Part shown: piece by piece, positions 27,646 to 37,292 of the stretch
How the letters are laid out: each line of letters starts with the position of its first letter
Numbering within the stretch: the first letter of the stretch is position 1
Assembly (NCBI GenBank): GCA_001914235.1
Contig: MQUF01000008.1
Location: 141,223-205,222, forward strand
Direction: 5' to 3'
DNA length: 64,000 nucleotides
DNA from: Desulfobulbaceae bacterium DB1
GTDB taxonomy: Bacteria > Desulfobacterota > Desulfobulbia > Desulfobulbales > SURF-16
Position numbers and translations under genes: made by a program
Notes under the pieces: generated by a model
Databases searched by the model: none
The model's input: only the letters and a program-made list of their open reading frames with translations
What the model was told of the DNA's origin: nothing

Positions 27646-28344
27646 GTGCAAGAACTGAATATTTTCACCATGTTTTGGAATGCGGGGCTGGTCGTCAAAA
27701 TCGTCATGATGCTTCTGCTCTTTTTTTCATTGATGTCCTGGTATATTGTTTTTCAGAAACAAATGCTTTTCAAAAAGGTCAAGGCTGAATCAAAACAGTT
27801 CCTGGATAAATTCTGGAGCAGTAAAACACTTGCCGAGGCCTATAAATCGGCGCTTGATTCCTCCCTTTGCCCGGAAGCTGCCATATTCAGGTCGGGTTAT
27901 GCCGAACTGCAAAAAATCGGCAAGCGCAAGACGAGTACCAACGGTGAGCCCCAGACCCTTGAGATGTGCCTTGCCGGCATGGAAAACCTGAAAAGGGTTT
28001 TAAACAAATCCGTCGACAAGGAAGCTTCCCTGTTGAACGAATCCCTTTCCTTTCTCGCCACCACGGGAAGCTCCACCCCATTTATCGGACTTTTCGGCAC
28101 CGTTTGGGGAATCATGGCCTCGTTCAAGGAAATAGGCGCCCGGGGATCCGCGTCGCTTGCGGTTGTCGCCCCCGGTATTTCCGAAGCCCTTGTAGCGACT
28201 GCCGCGGGACTCGCGGTTGCTATTCCGGCCGTTATTTTCTACAATTACTATTCGAGCCAGGTAGACACTTTTGAGGGCAGCATGGAGAGTTTTGCCAGTG
28301 ATTTCCTCAACCTTGTCGAAAGGGATCTTATTTCCCGCTGCTAA
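27646..28344 (+). CDS. tolQ: TolQ/ExbB-family proton channel subunit
   Basis: A 232-residue inner-membrane protein that, with TolR, forms the proton-driven motor of the Tol system. Three membrane segments are seen: about 15-35, 140-160 and 178-198. The conserved FIGLFGTVWGIMASF and ALVATAAGLAVAIPAVIFYN are characteristic. The GTG start has AAGGA 6 bases upstream. The genes that follow make a tolQRAB operon. Confidence 0.92.
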   Translation: MQELNIFTMFWNAGLVVKIVMMLLLFFSLMSWYIVFQKQMLFKKVKAESKQFLDKFWSSKTLAEAYKSALDSSLCPEAAIFRSGYAELQKIGKRKTSTNGEPQTLEMCLAGMENLKRVLNKSVDKEASLLNESLSFLATTGSSTPFIGLFGTVWGIMASFKEIGARGSASLAVVAPGISEALVATAAGLAVAIPAVIFYNYYSSQVDTFEGSMESFASDFLNLVERDLISRC

Positions 28345-28356
28345 GGACACTTGACC

Positions 28357-28776
28357 ATGGGACCAATAGGTAAAAAGGGAAAACGGTCGGTTGTCGCGGA
28401 AATCAACGTTACGCCCCTGGTGGATGTAATGCTCGTCCTGCTGATAATCTTCATGGTGACGGCGCCGATGATGACCGAGGGGGTCGATGTCAACCTTCCG
28501 GAAACCACGGCGAAACCGCTGCGCCAGGATGAGCATCCGGTTGTCATATCCATTGATGAAAAAGGAACCATAGCCCTCGGCAAGATCCAGGGAAATATTA
28601 GTATACTGAAACAGGAGCTGTACAAACTGGCTCAGGTCGACGCGGAAAAAACCATTCTGCTCAAGGCGGACAAGAATGTTCCGTACGGCATTGTTGCCGA
28701 GGTAATGGCAAGTGTCAAGGATGCCGGGTTCAACAAACTCGGCATGGTGACAAAACCGGAAGAAAAGAAACGCTGA
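28357..28776 (+). CDS. tolR: TolR/ExbD-family protein
   Basis: A 139-residue single-pass inner-membrane protein. The anchor with the proton-carrying Asp is INVTPLVDVMLVLLIIFMVTA, followed by a periplasmic ExbD domain. ATG 28357 is 9 bases from AAGGA; a TTG two codons earlier is too close to that site. It lies 12 bases after tolQ and a few bases before tolA. Confidence 0.92.
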   Translation: MGPIGKKGKRSVVAEINVTPLVDVMLVLLIIFMVTAPMMTEGVDVNLPETTAKPLRQDEHPVVISIDEKGTIALGKIQGNISILKQELYKLAQVDAEKTILLKADKNVPYGIVAEVMASVKDAGFNKLGMVTKPEEKKR

Positions 28777-28779
28777 ATC

Positions 28780-29790
28780 ATGCCGATTGTCATAAATTTT
28801 TCAGATGAACAAAATCGCCTGGTTACAATAGATCGTTTTGTTGCCGAGCATCGAAAAAAAACACTTTTTTTCGCCCTCGGCATTCATCTGCTTGTCACTG
28901 CCATGCTGGCGTTCCCCTTGTCTTTTTTCGACTTCAACAAACACGAAGAAATATATACCGTTAATCTCTTTGAGGCGGTTGAGTCGAAACCGGCGACGGA
29001 AACCAAACCACCCCCTCCTCCGCCTCCTCCGGCAAAAGAGGTCGCCCCACCGAAAATTACCCCGCCGGTGGAAAGAGTTATTGAAAAACCCATCGAGGAA
29101 CCGATAACCAAACCGGTTGTTGCCGAACCGGTTGAACCGGTTCAATCTGAATCGACAGAACCGGCTGAAGTAATAAGTTTGAAGCCCCGGCAGGTCAAAA
29201 AGGAATTAAAACAGAAAAAACCACCGGCCACGCCCAAGCTTGAAGAGAAAAATATCGATAAAGCACTGGAGCGGATCAAGGCAAATCTGAACCGCCAGAA
29301 AGAGCTGCAGAAAGCACGGGAAATGGAAGCTGAAGCGGCAGTTGCCGCTGATGAAGCTGTCGCGAAACTGCGTCAGACCATCCATTCCCAGCGTCCATCC
29401 GGAAAAGGAAAAACCCCCTCATCCACCGCGGTCAATTCAACCGCGACGGCATCAACTTCCACCGCTGGAACCGGCACCGGCAGCAGCTCGCAGCTTGATG
29501 CGGCATTAAAATTATATTACATTGCCGTTTCAAACAAAATTCATGAGCATTGGATTTTGCCGGCCCTGCAGGAGTGGAAAAATGACTTGAAATCGGTCGT
29601 GGTTGTCCATGTGCAACGTGACGGCACCGTCACGGATCATTATATTGAAGAAAAATCCGACAATCCTTATTTTGATCAGTTTGTCGAAAAAACCTTGAAA
29701 GAATCGTTGCCGCTGCCGCCCTTTCCTCCGGGAATAGACGAGGACAGTCTGGAAATCGGCCTTGTTTTTCACCCGAGCGGCATGGAATAA
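28780..29790 (+). CDS. tolA: TolA/TonB-like energy-transducing protein
   Basis: A 336-residue protein with an N-terminal membrane segment (about 28-46), a proline-rich stretch with eight prolines in a row near residue 78, a Lys/Glu/Ala-rich helical region (about 145-200), and a C-terminal TonB/TolA domain (about 240-336) ending in LPLPPFPPGI. This layout and its place between tolR and tolB identify it as TolA, which spans the periplasm and pulls on outer-membrane partners. The Ser/Thr-rich linker near residue 220 is low in complexity. Confidence 0.88.
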   Translation: MPIVINFSDEQNRLVTIDRFVAEHRKKTLFFALGIHLLVTAMLAFPLSFFDFNKHEEIYTVNLFEAVESKPATETKPPPPPPPPAKEVAPPKITPPVERVIEKPIEEPITKPVVAEPVEPVQSESTEPAEVISLKPRQVKKELKQKKPPATPKLEEKNIDKALERIKANLNRQKELQKAREMEAEAAVAADEAVAKLRQTIHSQRPSGKGKTPSSTAVNSTATASTSTAGTGTGSSSQLDAALKLYYIAVSNKIHEHWILPALQEWKNDLKSVVVVHVQRDGTVTDHYIEEKSDNPYFDQFVEKTLKESLPLPPFPPGIDEDSLEIGLVFHPSGME

Positions 29791-29814
29791 CAAATAACCA
29801 TCACACATTCTCCT

Positions 29815-31110
29815 ATGAAACTTATCGAAAATTTTTTCTATGCCACCCTGTTTGCAGCTCTCTTTCTGGCCTTTGCCGACCCTACCCTGGCGGCGAAAAG
29901 AGTCAATCTCGACATTACCGGTGCGGAATCCAAGAAGGTGCCTGTTGCCGTTCCTTATTTCCAGGATCTCAACCGTCCCGGCGAAATACAGAAAGCCGGC
30001 CGGGATCTGGCAATGCTCACCGGCAAAGCCCTTGATTTTCATGGTTTCTTGAAAACAATCCCTCCTGAGTCCTATGGTGGCATGCAGGACGCAAACTGGA
30101 CGACTTTGGGCGCTGATTACGTCATTTTGGGACAATATGTCATTACAGGCGACAATGTCAATTTGGAGCTGCGCCTGCAGGACGTATCGGAAGGGAAAAT
30201 GATTTTCGGCCGCAAATTCAGCATGCACAGGAATCAAAGCAAAAAAACCGTTCTCAAGTACTGTGACCAAGTCATTGAGAAACTGACGGGCAATCCGGGA
30301 GTCAGCACGACAAAGATTGCCTTTGTTTCAGACCGGACCGGGAACAAGGAGATATTTCTCACTGATATTTTTGGGGATTCCGTACGGCAGGTTACACGGC
30401 ACAAATTTCTTTCCCTGGCGCCCCGGCTTTCTCCGAATGTGTCGCGCATGGCGTATACCTCCTATCATCGCGGCAACGCCAACCTTTACATTACCGATCT
30501 TTCCCAGGACAAAACAACCAAGGCCATTTCCCGCCGAGTCGGCTTGAATATGGCTCCAGCCTGGAGCCCTGATGGCCGGAGCATGCTGGTAACCTTGAGT
30601 AAAGACGGTAATCCGGATCTTTATCAGATGAATATGGACGGCAGTATCGTCAGGCGATTAACGGCAAATGCCGGCATCAATGTCTCTCCCAGTTTTTCAC
30701 CGGACGGCAGCCAGGTCGCCTTTGTTTCCGACCGCAGCGGCGTGCCCCAAATTTATATCATGGATTACAATTCCGGCTCCACCAACAGGTTGACCTATCA
30801 GGGGAATGAAAACACCACTCCCGCCTGGTCTCCCGACGGACAATGGATCGCATATACGGCACGGCATGAAGGTTCCTATCAGCTCTTCAAGATTTCCCCG
30901 AAAGGAAGCGCGCCCATCCAACTGACCTCCTCCGGCGGCGATCATGAAGCACCGAGCTGGTCTCCCGACTCACGACAGCTGGTTTTCAGCCGTACAGTCG
31001 GTAATGCGAAAAAATTGTACGCGATTTTTCACAACGGCCAGGAAATGCGGCAGTTGTTTTCATTGGACGGAAACCAAATTACCCCTCAATGGTCAAACAG
31101 AATTGATTGA
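29815..31110 (+). CDS. tolB: Tol-Pal system beta-propeller protein TolB
   Basis: A periplasmic 431-residue protein with a signal peptide (TLFAALFLAFADPTLAA), a TolB N-terminal domain and a C-terminal six-bladed propeller. Repeated blades carry WSPDGRSMLV, FSPDGSQVAFVSDRSG, WSPDGQWIAYTA and WSPDSRQLVFSR. It normally binds Pal, yet the next gene is cpoB-like and no pal is seen. Confidence 0.94.
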   Translation: MKLIENFFYATLFAALFLAFADPTLAAKRVNLDITGAESKKVPVAVPYFQDLNRPGEIQKAGRDLAMLTGKALDFHGFLKTIPPESYGGMQDANWTTLGADYVILGQYVITGDNVNLELRLQDVSEGKMIFGRKFSMHRNQSKKTVLKYCDQVIEKLTGNPGVSTTKIAFVSDRTGNKEIFLTDIFGDSVRQVTRHKFLSLAPRLSPNVSRMAYTSYHRGNANLYITDLSQDKTTKAISRRVGLNMAPAWSPDGRSMLVTLSKDGNPDLYQMNMDGSIVRRLTANAGINVSPSFSPDGSQVAFVSDRSGVPQIYIMDYNSGSTNRLTYQGNENTTPAWSPDGQWIAYTARHEGSYQLFKISPKGSAPIQLTSSGGDHEAPSWSPDSRQLVFSRTVGNAKKLYAIFHNGQEMRQLFSLDGNQITPQWSNRID

Positions 31111-31155
31111 AAAGCAGTCTTTTTTGATGAACGCTACATTTAAGAGGTCACACTG

Positions 31156-32205
31156 ATGAAGAAAATTTTTTCCCGCTCCTTTTATTCGCTTCTTGCCGTC
31201 GGGCTTGTCCCCTTGCTTTCCGGCTGTGTGACCGACCAGGATTTTCGTGGTCTCCAGCTGCAATTCCGTAGCCTGGACAACAGGCTTGTCGAATTGGAAC
31301 GCGACTTTGACCAACTGCAGAATAATGCCGGCAGTTCCGTTGAGGTGATGCGCAAGCAGCAGGCGGGAATGGGGAGTACCATTGACAAGCTAAACGCTGA
31401 ATTGCTGCAGATCAAAGGACAGCTCGACGAATCGCGTCACCGTTATCGAAATCTGCAATCGGAAAATCAGAAACTTCAGGAAGAAATTTCCTTGTTGGGC
31501 CAAAAAACCGATGAACAGGCCGGTTCCTTACAAGAGCGAATCACCACCGTCGAGTCCAGTACCAGCGAAATTGACACCCGCCTGGCCAACGTTCATACAA
31601 ACCTGGCGGAAATGCAGGAAGAGCAGGCAAAAGCCGCGGCCCTGGCGGCTGAAATGGCGAGGAAAAAAGCCGAGCTTGCCCGGCAGAGCTCCAGCTCTCA
31701 GCAGCGGCACGAGATAACCCCGGTAAAGATCAAAAAGTCTCCGGGCATCGCCGCCGCGGTCAGCGAACAAGCAGAACCAGAACCGCAAGCGGTTACCGCA
31801 ATTCAGCCCAATCAAGCGCAAGCCAAAGCCTCGGGCAACACCATGTACGATGAGGGACTGGAGCTTTTTAAGGCGAAAAAATACAAAGAGGCCCACGATG
31901 TTTTTGCCCAGTTCGCCAAGAAACATCCGAATGATGAACTTGCCATCAACGCAAGATTCTGGATCGGCGACTGTCTTTTCAATCAGGACGAATTCGCCAT
32001 GGCCATTCTCGAGTACCAGAATGTCATTGCCGATTATCCAAATCATGTCAAGGCCCCGGCAGCCCTTTTCAAACAGGGCATGGCTTTTGAAAAGCTCCAG
32101 GACTCGGAAACCGCCAAGATTGTTTACAACAAAATTCTGGCCGAATACCCGAGCAGCGACCAGGTCGATGCGGCCAAAGGCAGATTGTCGAAACTGGGAA
32201 ATTAA
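31156..32205 (+). CDS. cpoB: CpoB/YbgF-like lipoprotein with coiled coil and TPR repeats
   Basis: A 349-residue lipoprotein with lipobox LLSGC (C24), a long coiled coil (about 40-180), an Ala/Gln/Pro-rich linker, and a C-terminal TPR domain (about 230-345) with EGLELFKAKKYKEAHDVF. CpoB (YbgF) coordinates peptidoglycan synthesis with outer-membrane constriction. E. coli CpoB is a soluble periplasmic protein, so the lipid anchor here is a difference. GAGGT lies 7 bases before the ATG. A strong terminator follows. Confidence 0.85.
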   Translation: MKKIFSRSFYSLLAVGLVPLLSGCVTDQDFRGLQLQFRSLDNRLVELERDFDQLQNNAGSSVEVMRKQQAGMGSTIDKLNAELLQIKGQLDESRHRYRNLQSENQKLQEEISLLGQKTDEQAGSLQERITTVESSTSEIDTRLANVHTNLAEMQEEQAKAAALAAEMARKKAELARQSSSSQQRHEITPVKIKKSPGIAAAVSEQAEPEPQAVTAIQPNQAQAKASGNTMYDEGLELFKAKKYKEAHDVFAQFAKKHPNDELAINARFWIGDCLFNQDEFAMAILEYQNVIADYPNHVKAPAALFKQGMAFEKLQDSETAKIVYNKILAEYPSSDQVDAAKGRLSKLGN

Positions 32206-32234
32206 GCGGCAAAGACAAAGATCGGAAGTCAGAT

Positions 32235-32270
32235 AAAAAAAAGGCCGGGAGTAATCCCGGCCTTTTTTTT
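32235..32270. terminator. Bidirectional terminator between cpoB and ppsA
   Basis: An A8 run, GGCCGGGA (32243-32250), a GTAA loop, TCCCGGCC (32255-32262) and eight T. It is suited to ending both the tol operon and the convergent ppsA gene. Confidence 0.9.
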
Positions 32271-32305
32271 ATTGGTAGCGGATACCTCTTTAGCGAAAAA
32301 AGATA

Positions 32306-34756
32306 TCAGGGCGCGATGCCGAGTTCTTTTTCTTTTTCGTGTACCGCAAGCCGTGTCTTGATCGCCGTATCGGGGATAAGGCTCATCGAGTCGATGCCGC
32401 ATTCAACCAGGTAGGTGGCAAACTCCGGAAAGTCACTGGGCGCCTGGCCGCAGATGCCGATTTTCTTACCGCGGCGTTTCGCCGTATCAATGACCATTTT
32501 CACCATGGTCTTGACGGCATCATTGCGCTCATCAAAAATATGGGCAATCAGGTCGGAATCCCGGTCAAGGCCAAGTGTAAGCTGGGTCAGGTCGTTTGAG
32601 CCGATGGAAAAGCCGTCGAAAACATCGGCAAATGCGTCGGCGGAAATGACGTTGCTGGGGATCTCGCACATGACGTAAATCTCAAGTCCGTTCTCACCCT
32701 GCACCAGGCCGTTTTCCTTCATAACCTGAATAACTTTTTTCCCCTCTTCCGGGGTACGGCAGAAAGGCACCATCAACTTGATGTTGGTCAGGCCCATATC
32801 GTTGCGGGCCTTGAGCAGCGCCTGGCATTCAAGCTCAAAAGCAGGACGGTATTTCGGGTCATAGTAGCGCGAAGCGCCACGCCAGCCGATCATCGGATTG
32901 CTTTCTACCGGCTCATAGAACTTCCCGCCGACAAGGTTGGCATATTCATTACTCTTGAAGTCTGAAAGACGAACAATGACGTCTTTTGGGTAAAAGCCGG
33001 CGCCGATCCTGCCGACACCTTCGGCAAGCTTGTCGATAAAGAACCGTTTTTTGTCTCCGGGATAGGCGCTGGTTCTCCTTTCTATCTCGGCAACCACCTC
33101 GGCAACCTTGCTGTCGGTTGCCGCTTTTGCCTTGAGCTCCTCAAAATTATAAAGGGCGAGAGGATGAATGCCGATGTGGGAGTTGATGATGAACTCTTCA
33201 CGGGCCAGGCCGACACCTTCATTGGGAATCTGTCCTTCGGAAAATGCCTTCTCGGGAATACCGACGTTCATCATGATTTTCGTGCGGGTGGCCGGAACCG
33301 AATCGAGATCAAGTTTCTCGACCTCAAATTTGAGCAGTCCTTTATAGATATGGGCCGTTTCGCCCTCGGCACAGGAAACCGTCACTTCGGTGCCGGTCTT
33401 GATGATTTCCGAACCGTTTTCCGTGCCGATAACACAGGGGATACCAAGTTCGCGGGAGATGATGGCGGCATGACAGGTCCGGCCGCCACGGTTGGTAACA
33501 ATGGCGCTGGCGATTTTCATGATCGGCTCCCAGTCGGGATCGGTCATATCGGTAACCAGCACCTCGCCTTTCTTAAACTGGCCGATATGGGCGGTGTCCT
33601 TGATAACATGGGCAATACCCTGACCGATCTTGGTACCAACCGCCTGTCCCTCAACGATGACCTCTCCTTTTTCTTTGAGGACATAGGTTTCCATGGTTTT
33701 CTTGCATGCCTGGGAATGAACGGTTTCAGGCCGTGCCTGGACGATATACAGTTTTCCGGTTCCGACGTTGACTCCGTCACCGTCTTTTGCCCACTCTATA
33801 TCCATCCCTTTGTTGTAATGGTCCTCAATGATGCATGCCCATTTGGCCAGCTGCAGAATCTCGTCGTCATTGATGATGTACATGCCGCGCTCAGCCGGGG
33901 TTGTGGGAATGTTTTTAACGGGCTCTTCCGTGTTGGGGTCGTTGTCGTAAATCATTTTGATTTCTTTGCTGCCGACCCGCTTGCTGACAATAGGCCTTTT
34001 GCCCTCTTTCAGGGTTGGTTTGAAAACATAGAACTCATCAGGATTTACCGCACCCTGCACAACGTTTTCACCAAGTCCCCAGGCACCGGTCAGAAAAACG
34101 GCATCCTTGAAGCCGCTTTCCGTATCAATGGAAAACATGACGCCGGAAGAGGCGGAATCACTGCGCACCATTTTCTGGACAGTAATGGAAAGATAGACGT
34201 CAAACTGGCCGAATCCCTTGTCGTGGCGATAGGAAATAGCACGGTTGGTAAAAAGACTGGCGAAACATTTACGGCAATTCTGAATGAGATTGTCATAACC
34301 GTGAATATTAAGATATGTTTCCTGCTGGCCGGCAAAGGAGGCGTCGGGCAGATCCTCGGCGGTGGCGGAAGAGCGAACGGCCACATCGACATTCGGTCCG
34401 TATTCGGCTTCCATTTTTTTGTATGCTGCAATAATTTCCTGACGGAGCTCATCGGGAAATTCAGCGGTTCTGATAATATTACGAACCTTTTCGCCGCGTT
34501 CGGAAAGATTTTTCATGTCATGGGTATCAAGATCGGCCAAAACGTTTCTGATGGCTTCCTCGATTCCGGCCTTTTCCAACAGATAGCGGTAAGCATAGGC
34601 GGTAATGGCGAAGCCATGGGGAACGGCAACTCCTTTTGAGGTGAGTTTCTGGTACATCTCACCAAGCGATGCGTTTTTTCCACCAACCATCGGCACATCT
34701 TCAATCCCGATATCGTCGAACCAAAGAATAAAGGCCTTATCGTGATTTTTTCCCAT
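32306..34756 (-). CDS. ppsA: Phosphoenolpyruvate synthase
   Basis: Converts pyruvate and ATP to PEP, AMP and phosphate for gluconeogenesis. The start FDDIGIEDVPMVGGKNASLGEM is of the PpsA type rather than pyruvate phosphate dikinase. The swivelling domain carries the phospho-histidine in GGRTCHAAIISRELG, and the PEP barrel ends with FSIGSNDLTQLTLGLDRDS. I take ATG 34756 (816 aa), with AAGGAG 8 bases upstream; the open frame reaches further but without homology. Confidence 0.93.
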   Translation of the reverse strand: MGKNHDKAFILWFDDIGIEDVPMVGGKNASLGEMYQKLTSKGVAVPHGFAITAYAYRYLLEKAGIEEAIRNVLADLDTHDMKNLSERGEKVRNIIRTAEFPDELRQEIIAAYKKMEAEYGPNVDVAVRSSATAEDLPDASFAGQQETYLNIHGYDNLIQNCRKCFASLFTNRAISYRHDKGFGQFDVYLSITVQKMVRSDSASSGVMFSIDTESGFKDAVFLTGAWGLGENVVQGAVNPDEFYVFKPTLKEGKRPIVSKRVGSKEIKMIYDNDPNTEEPVKNIPTTPAERGMYIINDDEILQLAKWACIIEDHYNKGMDIEWAKDGDGVNVGTGKLYIVQARPETVHSQACKKTMETYVLKEKGEVIVEGQAVGTKIGQGIAHVIKDTAHIGQFKKGEVLVTDMTDPDWEPIMKIASAIVTNRGGRTCHAAIISRELGIPCVIGTENGSEIIKTGTEVTVSCAEGETAHIYKGLLKFEVEKLDLDSVPATRTKIMMNVGIPEKAFSEGQIPNEGVGLAREEFIINSHIGIHPLALYNFEELKAKAATDSKVAEVVAEIERRTSAYPGDKKRFFIDKLAEGVGRIGAGFYPKDVIVRLSDFKSNEYANLVGGKFYEPVESNPMIGWRGASRYYDPKYRPAFELECQALLKARNDMGLTNIKLMVPFCRTPEEGKKVIQVMKENGLVQGENGLEIYVMCEIPSNVISADAFADVFDGFSIGSNDLTQLTLGLDRDSDLIAHIFDERNDAVKTMVKMVIDTAKRRGKKIGICGQAPSDFPEFATYLVECGIDSMSLIPDTAIKTRLAVHEKEKELGIAP

Positions 34757-34979
34757 GTTTTCGCTCCTTGCATAAGTTGATTTGAATTGGCATTCAAAAA
34801 ATTGACAAACTGGATACAAAATTTGAAATAACTGAAGATTTTCCGTCCTCTCTATATAGCTAATCTCAGGTGCATGGTCAACAAAGAATGTCCTTTTGCA
34901 GCAGACGTTTTTTCCCAAACCATGCTGCTTTGATTTTTACAGGTCGAGCAATGCATCTTCCCGCTGCCCAGTTGTACGT

Positions 34980-35945
34980 TTACTTCTTGCCCAGTCGATT
35001 GATACAGTCCTGCATTCTTTCTATCAGATTATCAAGTTCCGGCTTGGTCACCTGATCATCGGCCCCGACAGACTCCCCTTTGCGACGCAGGGCATCATTA
35101 ATCATCGATGAAAAAAGCAGAAGTGGAATTTTCCTGTAGGCCGCTTGTTGTTTGACCCGCATGCACAAATGATGGCCATCCATCCGCGGCATTTCAATAT
35201 CTGAAATAATGGCCAGAATCTTTTTGTCAACCTCGCCCTTTGTCCTCAGATCTTCGAGAAATTCAAAAGCCGCCTGTCCATCGGACTTCGGAATTACCTT
35301 AAACCCCGCAGTCTGCAACGTTTTCGTCAACTGCATGAGAACAACTCGGGAGTCATCAACCACCAGAACGGACTTGTCATATTTTTCTTCAATTTTCTGG
35401 ATGTCTTCTTCAGCCAGGTTCGATCGTACCACCATGCTCGGGTCAATGGTGCCGACAATCCTCTCGAAATCGATCATTTGAATTATGAGATTATCGACCT
35501 GGCATATTCCGGTGATACTCTGACTTGAAGCGATAAGTTGCGGAGGCGGAGTTATCTGGGACCAGGAAATCCGGTAGACTTTGTCGACGCCGTGGGTGAT
35601 AAAGCCGAAGGCCTTGCCGTTTAATTCCGCAACAATAACCACCCATTTTTTATCTTCTTTTTTTTGAGTATCCGTCTGATAGGTAAACCAATCACAGAGA
35701 TCAATCAAAGGGATGGTATGGTTGCGAAGGAGAAAGACTCCCTTCACACATGATGCGCTGTTCGCCACTTCCGTTATGTCACCGGGATAGGCAACCAGCT
35801 CCCGCACCTTGGCGGCATTGATGCCGTAGGTGTTTTTATGGAGCCGGTTGGTATCGGGATCAATCCATTCAAGATAAAAGGTGATGACTTCCAGTTCGTT
35901 GGTCCCGACTTCGAGCAAAATGTTTCTTTTCGCTTGCTGGCTCAT
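34980..35945 (-). CDS. cheV: CheV-type chemotaxis coupling protein (CheW-REC)
   Basis: A 321-residue protein with an N-terminal CheW-like domain (about 1-170) and a C-terminal receiver (about 190-315). The receiver shows VLVVDDSRV, AIISDIEMPRMDG and VTKPELD. CheV links chemoreceptors to CheA and is tuned by phosphorylation. No other chemotaxis genes are nearby, so it is an orphan here. Confidence 0.9.
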   Translation of the reverse strand: MSQQAKRNILLEVGTNELEVITFYLEWIDPDTNRLHKNTYGINAAKVRELVAYPGDITEVANSASCVKGVFLLRNHTIPLIDLCDWFTYQTDTQKKEDKKWVVIVAELNGKAFGFITHGVDKVYRISWSQITPPPQLIASSQSITGICQVDNLIIQMIDFERIVGTIDPSMVVRSNLAEEDIQKIEEKYDKSVLVVDDSRVVLMQLTKTLQTAGFKVIPKSDGQAAFEFLEDLRTKGEVDKKILAIISDIEMPRMDGHHLCMRVKQQAAYRKIPLLLFSSMINDALRRKGESVGADDQVTKPELDNLIERMQDCINRLGKK

Positions 35946-36161
35946 TCAATTTCTCCACGGTGTTTATGATAAAAACGGTCCGGCACACTTTTTTTTGAAC
36001 GCGACTTCACCTTTTTTCTCTTGCCGCATTAACAATGAAACCATTATAGAATATTTCTTTTTCAAAACACCAGCATCAAATGAAGTGATGCGTCCCCGGA
36101 CTTGTCTTCAACCCGGCTCTGTGCTATGTTCAAGGCAAATATTTTACAAGGAGTCTTTTTC

Positions 36162-36383
36162 ATGCGAGAAAAAGTACAGGATGCGCTGGATCGAATCAGG
36201 CCGACTCTCCAAAAGGATGGGGGGGATGTCCTGTTGGTTGATGTGACGGATAAGGGCGTTGTGAAGGTGCAACTCACCGGAGCGTGCAAGGGTTGCCCCA
36301 TGTCCCAGATAACCCTGAAGGAAGGGATTGAAAAATTTCTCAAATCAGAGGTGGAGGAAGTCACTGCCGTGGAAGCTGTCTGA
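36162..36383 (+). CDS. NifU C-terminal-domain Fe-S scaffold protein
   Basis: A 73-residue protein consisting only of the NifU C-terminal (Nfu) domain, with the cluster-binding CxxC in GACKGCPMSQ. Such small scaffolds carry [4Fe-4S] clusters to target enzymes. ATG 36162 has AAGGAG upstream; an earlier in-frame start adds a tail without homology. It is divergent from cheV and convergent with rlmH. Confidence 0.9.
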   Translation: MREKVQDALDRIRPTLQKDGGDVLLVDVTDKGVVKVQLTGACKGCPMSQITLKEGIEKFLKSEVEEVTAVEAV

Positions 36384-36396
36384 ATATCCCCTGAAA

Positions 36397-36861
36397 TTAT
36401 TTATGATACTTTGTCCCCGCCTTGATGGTGTATGCACGATATAGCTGTTCCAACAGCAGCAGCCGCGCCATTTCATGGGTAAAGGTCATGGGGGAGAGGC
36501 TGAGAACCAGATCCGCCCTGTTGACCACGGCCGCTGCAAGTCCTTCCGGACCACCGATGATGAATGAAACAACCTGTCTGCCCTGATTTTCCCAGTCGCC
36601 AACAAGTTCAGCAAATTTTTCCGATGACAGTCGGCTTCCCGCCGGGTCGAGCGCAACCAGGAAAGCCCCTTTGCTGCAACTTTCCAGAAGCAGCTTCCCC
36701 TCTTTTTCGCGCGCCCGGTCTGATTCATGGGGACCTTTTATTTCCTTGACCGCCTTCATGTCTATTTTGGCGTAATGACTGATGCGGCCGGCAAAATCCT
36801 CGATACCTGCGCGGAGATACCCTTCTTTTGTTTTTCCGGGAGAAATCAGCTCCAGTCGCAT
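36397..36861 (-). CDS. rlmH: 23S rRNA (pseudouridine-1915-N3)-methyltransferase
   Basis: A SPOUT-class methyltransferase of 154 residues acting on helix 69 of 23S rRNA. The knot region carries FIIGGPEGL and the C-terminal signature LVLSLSPMTFTHEMARLLLL, ending in AGTKYHK. Its start abuts the stop of the upstream YkgJ-type gene, so they share a transcript with the YqgE gene. Confidence 0.94.
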   Translation of the reverse strand: MRLELISPGKTKEGYLRAGIEDFAGRISHYAKIDMKAVKEIKGPHESDRAREKEGKLLLESCSKGAFLVALDPAGSRLSSEKFAELVGDWENQGRQVVSFIIGGPEGLAAAVVNRADLVLSLSPMTFTHEMARLLLLEQLYRAYTIKAGTKYHK

Positions 36862-37250
36862 CAGCGGCCGTTGCCTTCTTTCAGTCGAGAAGAAAAAATT
36901 CTGCAGAATTCTTCATAACCCATTTCACTGTTGATTCCGGGGCAGGAAGTGCTGATCGCCTGAAAGTTCGCCGGGTCGGCGAGAATGCTGGGATGCAGCG
37001 GCCATTGGGTGCAGCGCCACGGCTTGCCGGAATGAATTGTGCAGCCGTTATCAAAAAAGATGCAATGGCCGTCGACTATTTTCATTTGCACCACCGTGCC
37101 GGTAACCCGCAAATATTTTTTCTTCACCTCGTCAACGGGCATCTTGAGATAATCAACCATTCTTTCCAGGTCGGCATCGTCAAGGGAAACGGTTGTCTCC
37201 CCATGACAGCAGTAGCCGCACTGTTTGCACTCGAATATTTCCCTTTCCAT
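36861..37250 (-). CDS. YkgJ-family Cys-cluster protein
   Basis: A 129-residue protein with the YkgJ (CxxCxxxxCC-type) cysteine cluster: FECKQCGYCCHG near the N-terminus, then DGHCIFF, GCTIHSGKPWRCTQWPL and SCPGI. The family is annotated as Zn/Fe-chelating and its biochemical role is not settled. ATG 37250 has AGGA 5 bases upstream. It overlaps the rlmH start by one base. Confidence 0.85.
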   Translation of the reverse strand: MEREIFECKQCGYCCHGETTVSLDDADLERMVDYLKMPVDEVKKKYLRVTGTVVQMKIVDGHCIFFDNGCTIHSGKPWRCTQWPLHPSILADPANFQAISTSCPGINSEMGYEEFCRIFSSRLKEGNGR

Positions 37251-37292
37251 GAGTATCCTGCTGATAAAAAAATGAATAAAATCGGTCAAGGC

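Noticed and set aside
33164..34639. Long open frame (491 codons) opposite ppsA
   Set aside because: It lies wholly antisense to a clear PEP synthase, starts without a ribosome binding site and has no recognisable domain; a GC-skewed third-position shadow.
32306..34918. Pyruvate phosphate dikinase with an extended N-terminus
   Set aside because: The N-terminal signature and domain order fit PEP synthase, and the extra 54 residues have no homology and lie upstream of a good ribosome binding site.
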